A stretch of DNA of 64,000 bases from Vibrio bathopelagicus (GTDB lineage Bacteria > Pseudomonadota > Gammaproteobacteria > Enterobacterales > Vibrionaceae): positions 372,001-436,000 of the forward strand of contig NZ_CP062501.1 of NCBI RefSeq assembly GCF_014879975.1, written 5' to 3'. Position numbers and translations under genes: made by a program. This document shows positions 36,698-45,485 of this stretch, in pieces. Position 1 is the stretch's first letter. The number at the start of each line of letters is the position of its first letter. The notes under the pieces were generated by a model. The model was given only the letters and a program-made list of their open reading frames with translations, searched no databases and had not been told where the DNA came from.

Positions 36698-37867
36698 ATG
36701 AAAATTGTTATAGCACCAGACTCGTTTAAAGAATCTTTATCGGCTGTATCGGTGGCGGCGTGCATTGAAAAAGGCTTTCGCAAAATCTTCCCTGACGCTG
36801 AATACGTAACGCTGCCTCTGGCTGATGGTGGTGAAGGTACGGTAGATGTATTACTGCAAGGCCTAAAAGGGCAGAAGCGAACACATCAAGTGCAAGGCCC
36901 TTTAGGGGAATTGGTTAATGCTGAATGGGCGATGCTTGAACCGTCAGATAGTAACCCGAAAAAGACGGCATTGATTGAAATTGCTGCGGCATCAGGTTTG
37001 GATTTGATCTCGCCAGAGCTGCGTAATCCATTGCTTGCTTCTTCATTCGGCACTGGGCAATTGATTTTGGAAGCGATAGAGCAGGGTGCTCAAACGATCA
37101 TTCTTGGATTGGGTGGCAGTGCGACTAATGACGGTGGCGCGGGTATTGTTCAAGCCTTAGGTGGCCGATTACTTGATGATAATGGACAAAATCTTAGCCG
37201 AGGTGGCGCTGCACTTTCGGAACTCGCATCAATAGATCTTACAGGTTTAGATTCGCGCTGCGCTGATGTCGAGTTGATTGTCGCATGCGATGTCGATAAT
37301 CCATTGTGTGGTGACAACGGTGCAAGCCATATCTTTGGTCCACAAAAAGGAGCGACACCTGAACAAGTCTTGATGCTTGATAAGGCGCTTACGAATTTTG
37401 CTCGAATCGCTGAAACGCAGGGTTGTGTTAGTGGCGATGAACCCGTTCACAGCCGCACTGGTTATGGCGCGGCTGGTGGTACGCCGATGGGGCTTAGCTT
37501 GCTATTTAATATGCAGATTAAACCTGGTATTGAGATGGTGCTCGATGTATTACAAGCCGATGAGATACTGAAAGGTGCTGACCTTGTGATTACGGGCGAA
37601 GGGCAAATGGACAACCAAACCCTGCAAGGCAAAACACCTTACGGCATTGCCAAGCGTGCAAGTTTACAAGGTATTCCAACCATAGGTATTGCCGGATCAC
37701 TGGGTACTGAAGTAGAGGCTTTGTATGGTGAAATGAGTAGTTTTTTTGGAACAGTACGCTCTCCTCAGCCACTCAATCAGGTGTTAAAAGAAGCAGAAGT
37801 GAACCTAACAAGAACGGCGAGAAACATTGCTGCGACGCTTAAATTAGGGGCTTCTATTTTACAATAA
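36698..37867 (+). CDS. Glycerate kinase (GarK/GlxK family)
   Basis: 389 residues, type I glycerate kinase family. The N-terminus MKIVIAPDSFKESLSA, LPLADGGEGTVD and LGGSATNDGGAG are all characteristic; ITGEGQMDNQT lies in the C-terminal half. It phosphorylates D-glycerate (GarK/GlxK enzymes give 2-phosphoglycerate) using ATP. It follows the threonate operon but after a terminator, so it may be read through or have its own promoter. Its presence suggests that related three-carbon sugar acids are used too. The frame is intact. Confidence 0.9.
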   Translation: MKIVIAPDSFKESLSAVSVAACIEKGFRKIFPDAEYVTLPLADGGEGTVDVLLQGLKGQKRTHQVQGPLGELVNAEWAMLEPSDSNPKKTALIEIAAASGLDLISPELRNPLLASSFGTGQLILEAIEQGAQTIILGLGGSATNDGGAGIVQALGGRLLDDNGQNLSRGGAALSELASIDLTGLDSRCADVELIVACDVDNPLCGDNGASHIFGPQKGATPEQVLMLDKALTNFARIAETQGCVSGDEPVHSRTGYGAAGGTPMGLSLLFNMQIKPGIEMVLDVLQADEILKGADLVITGEGQMDNQTLQGKTPYGIAKRASLQGIPTIGIAGSLGTEVEALYGEMSSFFGTVRSPQPLNQVLKEAEVNLTRTARNIAATLKLGASILQ

Positions 37868-38066
37868 ACCAATATCAAACAGACGCTTACTTAATGATGC
37901 AGTTTGATAGGTTTTATAGATAGCAACGATAAATATAAACGATTATATTTTTTTTCAACTCAGGTCTATTCTTAATCCATACTAATTTAGTGGTTTTTAA
38001 ATAATAAACCCACTTGAACCTAAGATGTGGCAACGATGTGACATCTTTAACCTTAAGGAATAGACC

Positions 38067-39518
38067 ATGAGTAAAAAACTGACCACAGCTGCGGGTTGTC
38101 CTGTCGCTCATAACCAGAATGTTCAAACTGCGGGCAAGCGTGGCCCTCAACTTCTTCAAGATGTTTGGTTTTTAGAGAAATTGGCACACTTCGATCGCGA
38201 AGTGATTCCAGAGCGTCGTATGCACGCTAAAGGTTCTGGTGCTTACGGTACTTTTACCGTTACACACGACATCACCAAATACACTAAGGCAAAATTGTTC
38301 TCTGAAGTAGGTAAAAAAACCGACTTGTTTGCACGTTTCACAACAGTGGCGGGTGAGCGTGGTGCTGCCGATGCTGAGCGTGATATCCGTGGCTTTGCAT
38401 TGAAGTTTTATACTGAAGAAGGCAACTGGGATATGGTGGGTAACAACACGCCAGTATTCTTCCTTCGTGACCCACTTAAATTCCCAGATCTAAACCATGC
38501 GGTTAAACGAGATCCTCGCACTAATATGCGCAGTGCTAAAAACAACTGGGATTTCTGGACCTCTCTACCTGAAGCGCTACACCAAATTACTATCGTGATG
38601 AGTGACCGTGGTATTCCTGCAACTTACCGCCACATGCACGGTTTTGGTAGCCATACGTTCAGCTTCATTAACGCAGATAATGAGCGTTTTTGGGTTAAGT
38701 TCCACTTTAAATCTCAGCAAGGCATTAAAAACCTTTCTGATGCAGAAGCCGCACAAGTGATCGGTGATGATCGCGAAAGCCACCAACGTGATCTGCTAGA
38801 CAGCATCGATAACCAAGATTTCCCTAAATGGACGCTGAAAGTACAAGTGATGCCAGAAGCGGATGCAGCGAAGGTGCCATACAACCCGTTCGATTTGACT
38901 AAGATCTGGCCTCATGCAGACTATCCGTTGATTGAAGTGGGTGAGTTTGAATTGAACCGTAATCCGCAAAACTTCTTCGCTGAAGTAGAGCAGTCGGCAT
39001 TCAACCCAGCAAACGTGGTTCCGGGTATCAGCTTCTCACCAGACAAAATGCTGCAAGGTCGCTTGTTTGCTTACGGTGATGCACAGCGTTACCGTTTGGG
39101 TGTTAACCATCAGCACATCCCAGTGAACGCTCCTCGTTGTCCTGTACACAGCTACCACCGTGATGGTGCGATGCGTGTCGATGGTAACTTTGGTAGCACA
39201 TTAGGCTATGAGCCAAACAACGAAGGCCAATGGGCAGAGCAACCTGATTTTGCAGAACCAGCATTGAACCTTGATGGTGCTGCAGCACACTGGGATCACC
39301 GCGAAGATGAAGATTACTTCTCGCAACCGGGTGACCTGTTCCGCCTAATGACGCCAGAGAAGCAAGCGATTCTGTTTGATAATACAGCTCGTAACTTAGG
39401 CGGCGTGCCAAAAGAGATTCAATTGCGTCACCTAAGACACTGTTACAAAGCGGATCCAGCTTACGGTGAAGGTATTGGTAAACTGCTTGAAATCGATGTG
39501 AGTGAATTTAAGTCGTAA
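38067..39518 (+). CDS. katA: Heme catalase, small-subunit clade 3 (KatA)
   Basis: 483 residues, the usual size of small-subunit monofunctional catalases. The distal histidine is His53 in RRMHAKG, the distal asparagine Asn126 in MVGNNTP, and the proximal heme-ligand tyrosine Tyr336 in [19 protein letters not shown]-binding residues of clade 3 fit the central region. It converts hydrogen peroxide to water and oxygen in the cytoplasm. AAGGA lies ten bases before the ATG. Monocistronic, with a terminator behind it. Confidence 0.96.
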   Translation: MSKKLTTAAGCPVAHNQNVQTAGKRGPQLLQDVWFLEKLAHFDREVIPERRMHAKGSGAYGTFTVTHDITKYTKAKLFSEVGKKTDLFARFTTVAGERGAADAERDIRGFALKFYTEEGNWDMVGNNTPVFFLRDPLKFPDLNHAVKRDPRTNMRSAKNNWDFWTSLPEALHQITIVMSDRGIPATYRHMHGFGSHTFSFINADNERFWVKFHFKSQQGIKNLSDAEAAQVIGDDRESHQRDLLDSIDNQDFPKWTLKVQVMPEADAAKVPYNPFDLTKIWPHADYPLIEVGEFELNRNPQNFFAEVEQSAFNPANVVPGISFSPDKMLQGRLFAYGDAQRYRLGVNHQHIPVNAPRCPVHSYHRDGAMRVDGNFGSTLGYEPNNEGQWAEQPDFAEPALNLDGAAAHWDHREDEDYFSQPGDLFRLMTPEKQAILFDNTARNLGGVPKEIQLRHLRHCYKADPAYGEGIGKLLEIDVSEFKS

Positions 39519-39544
39519 TCAATAAGCTTTATTCGTTAATCGAA

Positions 39545-39579
39545 AGGTCGCTGAATTTATCACTCAGCGGCCTTTTTTG
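39545..39579 (+). terminator. Intrinsic terminator after katA
   Basis: AGGTCGCTGA / TCAGCGGCCT (39545-39554, 39564-39573), 10-bp stem with one G-T pair, followed by T6. Confidence 0.9.
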
Positions 39580-39777
39580 ATCATGCTGTGTATTAGGTGA
39601 GGTGTATTGGTTGATAATCTATTAGGTGAGCCATGTAAGTAGCGCCAATTTCTCAAAATTCAGCACCATTTCTATTGATAGTTTTTACCTATCGAATTGA
39701 TAAACATATCCCATTATCTTTATAAGATGGAGGGGATTATCCTACGGCTATCAGTTTATAAAGTAATAGAGTTTGAG

Positions 39778-40650
39778 ATGAGTAAAAGCGCATTAATCGT
39801 TGAGGGTGGGGCAATGAGAGGTATCTTCGCTGCCGGAGTATTGGACGCCTTTATGCAAGACGATTTCCGTCCCTATGATTTCGCCATTGGTGTGTCTGCT
39901 GGTGTGTCGAATCTGGTTGGTTACTTATCTCAAGCGCCAAAACGCAGCTATAACGTGATCACCACGATGGCGACCGACAAGACGTTCTTTAACCCAGCTC
40001 GCTTTGCTAAAGGTGGCAACTTGGTTGACGTGAAGTGGTTATGGAATGAATCGAACCAACGTTACCCACTGGATTGTAGTGAGCTATTTTCGAGCATTCC
40101 ACTGATTGCTGCGGTTACAAACGTCGACACAGGCAGTGCAGACTACTATCACATCAAGCCAGAAAATCTCTCGAACGTGGTTGAGGCTACAACGGCTTTA
40201 CCTATCGCTTATCGTGAAACACCGTGCTTTTCTGGTGGTTGTTATACTGATGGTGGTGTGGCCGATTCGATTCCGGTTCGTGAAGCATACCGACGTGGTG
40301 CACGTGACATTACCGTGATTCTTTCTCACCCATTAAGCTACCGAATGAAACCGCAGAAGTATCAGTGGATGCTGAAAAAGCTGCTAAAGAAATTCCCTAA
40401 TATTGCAGAATCGATGGCTGTACGTGCCGAAAACTATAACCAGTCTTTGGAGTTCATTCGTAATCCACCAAAAGATGCGACCATCAAGGTGATAGCGCCG
40501 CCAGAAGCGTTCGCGGTTAAGCGATTAACCATGGACCAAAGTATTTTGGATGCAGGTTATCAGATGGGTGTGAAAGCTGGTGCAGAGCATCTGGCCATTC
40601 GTAAAGGCATTTATGGTTTGGATACCGAGGATTGTCATTTCTGCGTCTAG
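39778..40650 (+). CDS. Patatin-like phospholipase (YjjU-like)
   Basis: 290 residues from the ATG at 39778, which opens with MSKSALIVEGGAMRG, the glycine-rich oxyanion motif directly at the N-terminus. The nucleophile Ser40 lies in GVSAG and the catalytic Asp in YTDGGVAD, giving the Ser-Asp dyad of patatins. No signal peptide, so it is probably an intracellular or membrane-peripheral lipid hydrolase; substrate unknown. An upstream in-frame ATG at 39727 would add an odd extension and is less likely. Confidence 0.88.
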   Translation: MSKSALIVEGGAMRGIFAAGVLDAFMQDDFRPYDFAIGVSAGVSNLVGYLSQAPKRSYNVITTMATDKTFFNPARFAKGGNLVDVKWLWNESNQRYPLDCSELFSSIPLIAAVTNVDTGSADYYHIKPENLSNVVEATTALPIAYRETPCFSGGCYTDGGVADSIPVREAYRRGARDITVILSHPLSYRMKPQKYQWMLKKLLKKFPNIAESMAVRAENYNQSLEFIRNPPKDATIKVIAPPEAFAVKRLTMDQSILDAGYQMGVKAGAEHLAIRKGIYGLDTEDCHFCV

Positions 40651-40680
40651 GAACTGTTTTTGAATACTAGATAAACGAAA

Positions 40681-40714
40681 AAGCCACGCTGTTCACTTAG
40701 GAATAGCGTGGCTT
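40681..40714. terminator. Bidirectional terminator between patatin gene and ldhA
   Basis: AAGCCACGCT / AGCGTGGCTT (40681-40690, 40705-40714), perfect 10-bp arms with A-rich sequence before and T-rich after; the genes converge here. Confidence 0.85.
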
Positions 40715-40749
40715 TGTATTTGCGGAGCTAGTTTGTTGTCAGTCTGTTA

Positions 40750-41742
40750 TTAAACCAGTTCGTTACCGCTGGTGTTGCCTGTGAAAAAGGCATCGACGCT
40801 GGTGAGCGTTGTGTTCGCAATGTTGAACAGAGCATCTTTAGTTAAGAAGGCTTGGTGACCTGTGAACAAAACGTTGTGACAAGCTGATAGGCGACGGAAT
40901 ACGTCATCTACAATCACATCGTTAGATTTGTCTTGGAAGAACAGCTCTTTCTCGTTGTCGTAGACATCAAGGCCAAGCGCACCAATCTTGCTTTGTTTGA
41001 GCGCTTCAATTGCGGCTGTTGAATCAAGCAACTCACCACGACTGGTGTTGACGATCATAACACCATCTTTCATCTTGCCAAATGCCGTTGCATCCAACAG
41101 GTGGTAGTTCTCTTTGCTCATTGGGCAATGCAGAGAAATCACGTCTGACTGTTGATAAAGCTCGTCGAGTTCTACGTAATTAGCACCAAGCTCTTCTGCT
41201 AATGGATTTGGGTACGGGTCGTAGCACAAGATGTTCATGCCTAAACCTTTCAGAATACGCATGGTTGCTAGGCCAATTTTGCCAGAGCCGATCACACCAA
41301 CGGTTTTACCATGGAAGTTGAAGCCAACTAACCCCTCAAGAGAAAAGTTTGCGTCACGGGTACGTTGGTATGCTTTGTGTAGTTTACGGTTTAAACACAT
41401 CATCATACCGACGGTGTGTTCTGCTACAGACTCGGGTGAGTAAGCAGGGACACGGACGACTTGCAGACCAAACTCTTTGGCTGCATCTAAGTCGACCTTG
41501 TCAAAACCCGCACAACGCATCGCAATTAGCTTAGTGCCATCCTTCGCTAGAATCTCTAGCACATCTCGCGATAGGTCATCGTTTACAAACGCACAAACGA
41601 CTTCGTTGTCGTGCGCCATTTTTGCTGTTGTTGTCGTGAGTCGAAAATCGTGAAAATGGAACTCGGCGTTGAGTTCGCCTTTTGCAAGTTCAAATGATTT
41701 TTCGTCGTATGATTTTGAGCTAAAAAAAGCAATGTTGAGCAT
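40750..41742 (-). CDS. ldhA: D-lactate dehydrogenase, fermentative (LdhA)
   Basis: 330 residues of the D-2-hydroxyacid dehydrogenase family. The NAD-binding motif is VGVIGSGKIGLATM, the substrate-binding arginine lies in NTSRGELLD, and the catalytic histidine in FTGHQAFLT; the catalytic acid lies in the YDNEKELFF region. It reduces pyruvate to D-lactate with NADH during fermentation. AGAGGAAG lies directly upstream of the ATG. Single gene with the shared terminator at its 3' end. Confidence 0.94.
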   Translation of the reverse strand: MLNIAFFSSKSYDEKSFELAKGELNAEFHFHDFRLTTTTAKMAHDNEVVCAFVNDDLSRDVLEILAKDGTKLIAMRCAGFDKVDLDAAKEFGLQVVRVPAYSPESVAEHTVGMMMCLNRKLHKAYQRTRDANFSLEGLVGFNFHGKTVGVIGSGKIGLATMRILKGLGMNILCYDPYPNPLAEELGANYVELDELYQQSDVISLHCPMSKENYHLLDATAFGKMKDGVMIVNTSRGELLDSTAAIEALKQSKIGALGLDVYDNEKELFFQDKSNDVIVDDVFRRLSACHNVLFTGHQAFLTKDALFNIANTTLTSVDAFFTGNTSGNELV

Positions 41743-41965
41743 TGCTTCCTCTCTTACCTAAAATATAAATAATCCACTTATTCATTACCTGAAACGGGAT
41801 TAAAACTAATAACTTTGTTCAGTGTGCTAGAGTTTTTTTGTCTTGTCTATCAACATTAGTCATTGTAATTACTATGGTTATTTGGTCTTCTACCATCACT
41901 TCTTGAACATTAAAAATCACATTACGAAGTAGCTTGCTTATAAGTTCATCAATATTGAATGGATC

Positions 41966-42298
41966 TTACTTTCGGGTGTTGAACATCTTCTTTGTCTCTT
42001 TTTCTGACCAGAAGTTAATGTTGAATTGCGCATCGTCACTCAGTTCCACTCGATGCCAATATTGAGGTGGACTGGTAGCAAATTGCCCGGCTTGGATTGT
42101 GATAACATTTTCTGGCTCTGTCGCGTCGGCATCAGCAAAGCCATAGAAGGTGACAGTCCCTTCCATTACGCAGATCTGGCCGAATACGCCTTCTGCGGTG
42201 TTGTGGTGATTAAGCAATGCAGCAGGTATGTTGTCTTTGGTGAAAAATGGCGTTGAACGTTGAATTTTCCAGTGTGACGGAATACGTAAATGACTCAT
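41966..42298 (-). CDS. DUF1971 cupin-like protein (TehB N-domain-like)
   Basis: 110 residues, one small beta-barrel domain. The segment AALLNHHNTAEGVFGQICVMEG with two adjacent histidines and the later PPQYWHRVEL fit DUF1971, sometimes fused to or found near tellurite resistance TehB. No methyltransferase domain is attached here. Metal binding by the histidines is plausible but unproven. GAGG lies six bases before the ATG. It lies 73 bases downstream of the fpr gene on the same strand and may share its transcript. Confidence 0.83.
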   Translation of the reverse strand: MSHLRIPSHWKIQRSTPFFTKDNIPAALLNHHNTAEGVFGQICVMEGTVTFYGFADADATEPENVITIQAGQFATSPPQYWHRVELSDDAQFNINFWSEKETKKMFNTRK

Positions 42299-42371
42299 AT
42301 AAAACCTCTTCTCTAACTGTTCTTTGAAAGTTGTGTTTCTGTGCTTCTATATCACTGGTGATGGTCAATGC

Positions 42372-43175
42372 TTACCAATAGTTCTCACTACTAAATTGAC
42401 CAGGCTTCTTGCGTAAGTGTTTTTGTAACCCCAACGATATTAGTGCTTCGCTCGTGTCTCGAACCATTTGGGGATTACCGCAAAGATAGAAGAAACTATG
42501 TCTTTGGTTGATAGCGAGAGACGAGGCTCGTTCAAGGTCGCCTCCAAGTAGCAAGCTTGGGATTCGTCCGCGCAAAGTTCCGGTGACTGATTCTCTAGAA
42601 ATAATTGGCACATACTTAAGTTTCCCCTGAAAGTGTTCAACGAGTTGATTGATTCGATCTTGATACGTGAGGTCTTGCTCTGTTCTTACAGCGTGAACCA
42701 GCACAAGGTTGTTGAACGACGCTGTTTTTTTGAAATCTACTTTGCATTGTTGTTCTATCAATAGGCTTTCAAGCATTGAGATAAAAGGGCCCACGGCTGT
42801 TCCGGTTGAAAGCATCCATAGATCGTCAGCTATCTCTGGGATCTCCTCTAATGTCATAAATCCACTTGGGTCTTTACCGACAAAGATGTCGTCGCCTACC
42901 TTCAATTGATGAAGTTGAGGAGAGAGCTGACCGTTTTGATCTTTAACAATTAAAAACTCAAGCGATTGATGACCGTGTTCGTGTTCTGGTGCATTCACCA
43001 TTGAGTAAGCACGTCTAACAAATTCGCCTTCACTGTTACGTAATCCCAGCTTCGTGAACTGCCCCGCTTGGTAGGGAGAGACTGGTGCGCTGACTTGAAG
43101 CGAGAACAGTTGCTCTGTCCATTCGGTCTTGTGCACTACTTTTCCGGTTACTAAGCCATGAGGAATATCTGTCAT
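42372..43175 (-). CDS. fpr: Ferredoxin/flavodoxin-NADP+ reductase (Fpr)
   Basis: 267 residues from the ATG at 43175 (AAGG about eight bases upstream); the open frame runs 15 codons further, but that start lacks a ribosome site. The FAD-binding motif is RRAYSMVNAPE, the NADP-binding part STGTAVGPF, and the C-terminus FSSENYW ends in an aromatic residue as in bacterial class I reductases. It transfers electrons between NADPH and ferredoxin or flavodoxin, supporting Fe-S and radical enzymes and oxidative-stress defence. Confidence 0.92.
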   Translation of the reverse strand: MTDIPHGLVTGKVVHKTEWTEQLFSLQVSAPVSPYQAGQFTKLGLRNSEGEFVRRAYSMVNAPEHEHGHQSLEFLIVKDQNGQLSPQLHQLKVGDDIFVGKDPSGFMTLEEIPEIADDLWMLSTGTAVGPFISMLESLLIEQQCKVDFKKTASFNNLVLVHAVRTEQDLTYQDRINQLVEHFQGKLKYVPIISRESVTGTLRGRIPSLLLGGDLERASSLAINQRHSFFYLCGNPQMVRDTSEALISLGLQKHLRKKPGQFSSENYW

Positions 43176-43531
43176 ATCATCACCTTTATTTAGAGAAGTT
43201 ATCTCATTAAGGATACTCAACTATCTTACTTTTTGGAGTTGCATGTACCATGCCAGTAATGAGAATGCTTATCAATACAGAGTTTGTGAGAAGGATTACT
43301 TTTAATGGAGTCAAAAGTACACACATTAAAACGAGTCTCAATGACATTTAATGGTCTTTTTTGTCTTTGTTTGAAGGTTGGGTCGTGGTGGCTTTGTTAT
43401 GGCTAATTTTGAACTGAGCTTGATCAATCTCAATGAGTGGTTTGACCCTTGAATGATTCCACTAATAACTGAAGAGAATAATTTACAGATGAGTATAATG
43501 GCGGCTTTCGATCTCAATATAGCCTTGTTTT
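43176..43531. other. Intergenic region between fpr and the acyltransferase gene
   Basis: 356 bases of divergent upstream sequence holding the promoters of both flanking genes. I see no clear operator palindrome, hairpin or credible small gene in it. Confidence 0.5.
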
Positions 43532-44476
43532 ATGCTTGATAATCTTCGTATGGTCTTGAACGTTTTGTTCGTGACATTCAATACTGCCATGACGGCCTTT
43601 ACCGTCAGTTTCTTTGGCCTCATCAAACTGATTCTCCCAATACATCCGGTTCAAAAAGTGTGCACTCGATTAGCTAACTTTACGTTCTGGTGTTGGGCTT
43701 CTCTTAACTTGTGGATGCTTAACGTCAATAATGATATCGAGTGGCAAGTTGAAGGCGGGGAAGATATCTCGACCAAGCAGTGGTACTTGATGATGTCGAA
43801 TCACCTAAGCTGGGCAGATATTGTGATTTTGTCTTCTATCTTGAAAGACAAGATGCCGATGACTAAGTTTTTCCTTAAGCATGAACTGTTGTATGTTCCT
43901 TTTGTTGGTTTGGCCTGCTGGGGCTTAGACATGCCGTTCATGAAACGCCATTCACGTGAGTTTTTATTGCGTAACCCAGAGCGTCGTAATGATGATTTTG
44001 ATGCGATTAATAAGGCGTGCACCAAGTTCAAACTTGCCCCGACAACATTGGTAAACTTTGTCGAAGGAACGCGTGCTAACCACGAGAAGTTATCGACAGT
44101 GAAGACACCTTATCGACACCTACTAAAACCGAAAACCGGCGGTGTCGCGTTTGCTCTGTCTGCAATGGGCCCAATATTAGATGGTATCGTCGACGTTACT
44201 TTGGCTTATCCAGAGAATCAGACTTCTCCGTTTGAAGACATGCTGAAAGGTAAGATGAAAAAGGTAGTAGTGCGTATTAAATTGCACCCAATGGATGAGA
44301 ACGTCAACGGTAACTATTTTGAAGACAAAGCCTTTAAACGCCGTTTCCATAGTTGGTTGAATAACACGTGGAAAGAGAAAGATGAATATCTTGATACGGT
44401 TTATGGGGTTGATACGCTCTGTGAGGTTGAAACGATTGATGGTCCTGATGCGGTTCATAAGAAACAAGATCAGTAA
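43532..44476 (+). CDS. PlsC-type acyltransferase (YihG-like), membrane-associated
   Basis: 314 residues. One or two N-terminal hydrophobic segments (about 5-35) anchor it to the inner membrane. The acyltransferase motif I is NHLSWAD (His-x4-Asp) and motif III FVEGTR, as in lysophosphatidic acid acyltransferases. E. coli YihG has the same layout and makes particular phosphatidic acid species. It likely edits phospholipid acyl composition; precise donor and acceptor are unknown. Single gene ending in a strong terminator. Confidence 0.87.
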   Translation: MLDNLRMVLNVLFVTFNTAMTAFTVSFFGLIKLILPIHPVQKVCTRLANFTFWCWASLNLWMLNVNNDIEWQVEGGEDISTKQWYLMMSNHLSWADIVILSSILKDKMPMTKFFLKHELLYVPFVGLACWGLDMPFMKRHSREFLLRNPERRNDDFDAINKACTKFKLAPTTLVNFVEGTRANHEKLSTVKTPYRHLLKPKTGGVAFALSAMGPILDGIVDVTLAYPENQTSPFEDMLKGKMKKVVVRIKLHPMDENVNGNYFEDKAFKRRFHSWLNNTWKEKDEYLDTVYGVDTLCEVETIDGPDAVHKKQDQ

Positions 44477-44505
44477 GCTCAAACCAAACAGATAGCATCA
44501 AAAAG

Positions 44506-44536
44506 GCCGATAGTTCATTGAACTATCGGCTTTTTT
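44506..44536 (+). terminator. Intrinsic terminator after the acyltransferase gene
   Basis: GCCGATAGTT / AACTATCGGC (44506-44515, 44521-44530), perfect 10-bp stem, followed by six T. Confidence 0.92.
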
Positions 44537-44630
44537 ATTGAATCGGATTTATCATAGGTAAGCGATAAAGTTAGTGCTTACTATAATCTAGTCGCATTAG
44601 AAGCAATGCTATATGCAGAACCGGTGAGGG

Positions 44631-45353
44631 CTAAATCGCTTGGTAAGCATCAATAATGTGCTTCACTTCGCTAGGCTTACCTTGCTTCTCTTGGCCTTGG
44701 TGAATACGCAGATAATGCTGTAACGTCTTGGTTTTGTATTGTTGAGATATCTGTAACTGCTGTTCGCAACTCGACGCCCAGATCTTGTCACCAACGTTCG
44801 ATATCTCACGAAGTGGTCGAATGTTTTCGCTTTCGCCTTGGTTGTTACTGACCAATAAAATCTCGTAGTAACGACGGTTTTCTTCAATCAACACTTCATC
44901 AATAAGGCCGAACTTGAGTGCTTTTAAATGGCTTCTTAGTTCGAATTGCTGATGCACAGGGCAAAGCAAAAAATCAATATCTTTGCCTGGATGTTGGCGA
45001 TGAATATCATCGACGAGCTTCTGAGTCAGATCGCCACCCACGCCAGCAATAATAACGAGGTGTCTGCCAGTGTGCTTATCCAGCGGAATAGCTGCAACAT
45101 CTAAACAATAGACTTTCCACTGACTCTGATTGTGTTGCTCAACGTTGTTATCTTGAGGAAAGTAACGCGTTAACTTGCGTTCAAGCTCGTTCATCAGAGA
45201 AGGAACAATATCGACAAAGTGAATCAGAGGTGCTTTGTTATCCGACAGCAGTTGAACGCCCAAAAAGCCGTGATCACAGCAACAGTCCCAAATGTGTTGG
45301 TAGTCATTACTGACAAGAGAGCGGAGAGTTTGCAGTCGGTTACTGAGCTTCAT
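44631..45353 (-). CDS. TrmK-family SAM-dependent methyltransferase (tRNA m1A22-type)
   Basis: 240 residues from MKLSNRLQTLRSLV, the usual family start; the frame is open for 27 more codons upstream, but no start there has a good ribosome site. The SAM-binding region is IWDCCCDHGFLG (GCDHG-like), followed by FVDI and IIAGVGGDL. The family includes Bacillus TrmK, which methylates A22 in tRNA; gamma-proteobacterial members are less studied. The C-terminal part is helical and basic. The cysteine triplet CCC in motif I is a visible oddity shared with some marine homologues. Confidence 0.8.
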   Translation of the reverse strand: MKLSNRLQTLRSLVSNDYQHIWDCCCDHGFLGVQLLSDNKAPLIHFVDIVPSLMNELERKLTRYFPQDNNVEQHNQSQWKVYCLDVAAIPLDKHTGRHLVIIAGVGGDLTQKLVDDIHRQHPGKDIDFLLCPVHQQFELRSHLKALKFGLIDEVLIEENRRYYEILLVSNNQGESENIRPLREISNVGDKIWASSCEQQLQISQQYKTKTLQHYLRIHQGQEKQGKPSEVKHIIDAYQAI

Positions 45354-45485
45354 AAGATTCGTGTCGTTAGAAAGTGATAGGGCTTTGTCGCATCGAAGGC
45401 GCATTGTAATGACTTTATACAAAAACAAAAGCACCTAGAGGTGAAATCCTAGGTGCTTTATGTGTACACGTTAACCTGCGGCGGT

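Noticed and set aside
37907..37955. OxyR-like ATAG elements upstream of katA
   Set aside because: The spaced ATAG/CTAT tetrads of the OxyR consensus are not complete; I could not support a site.
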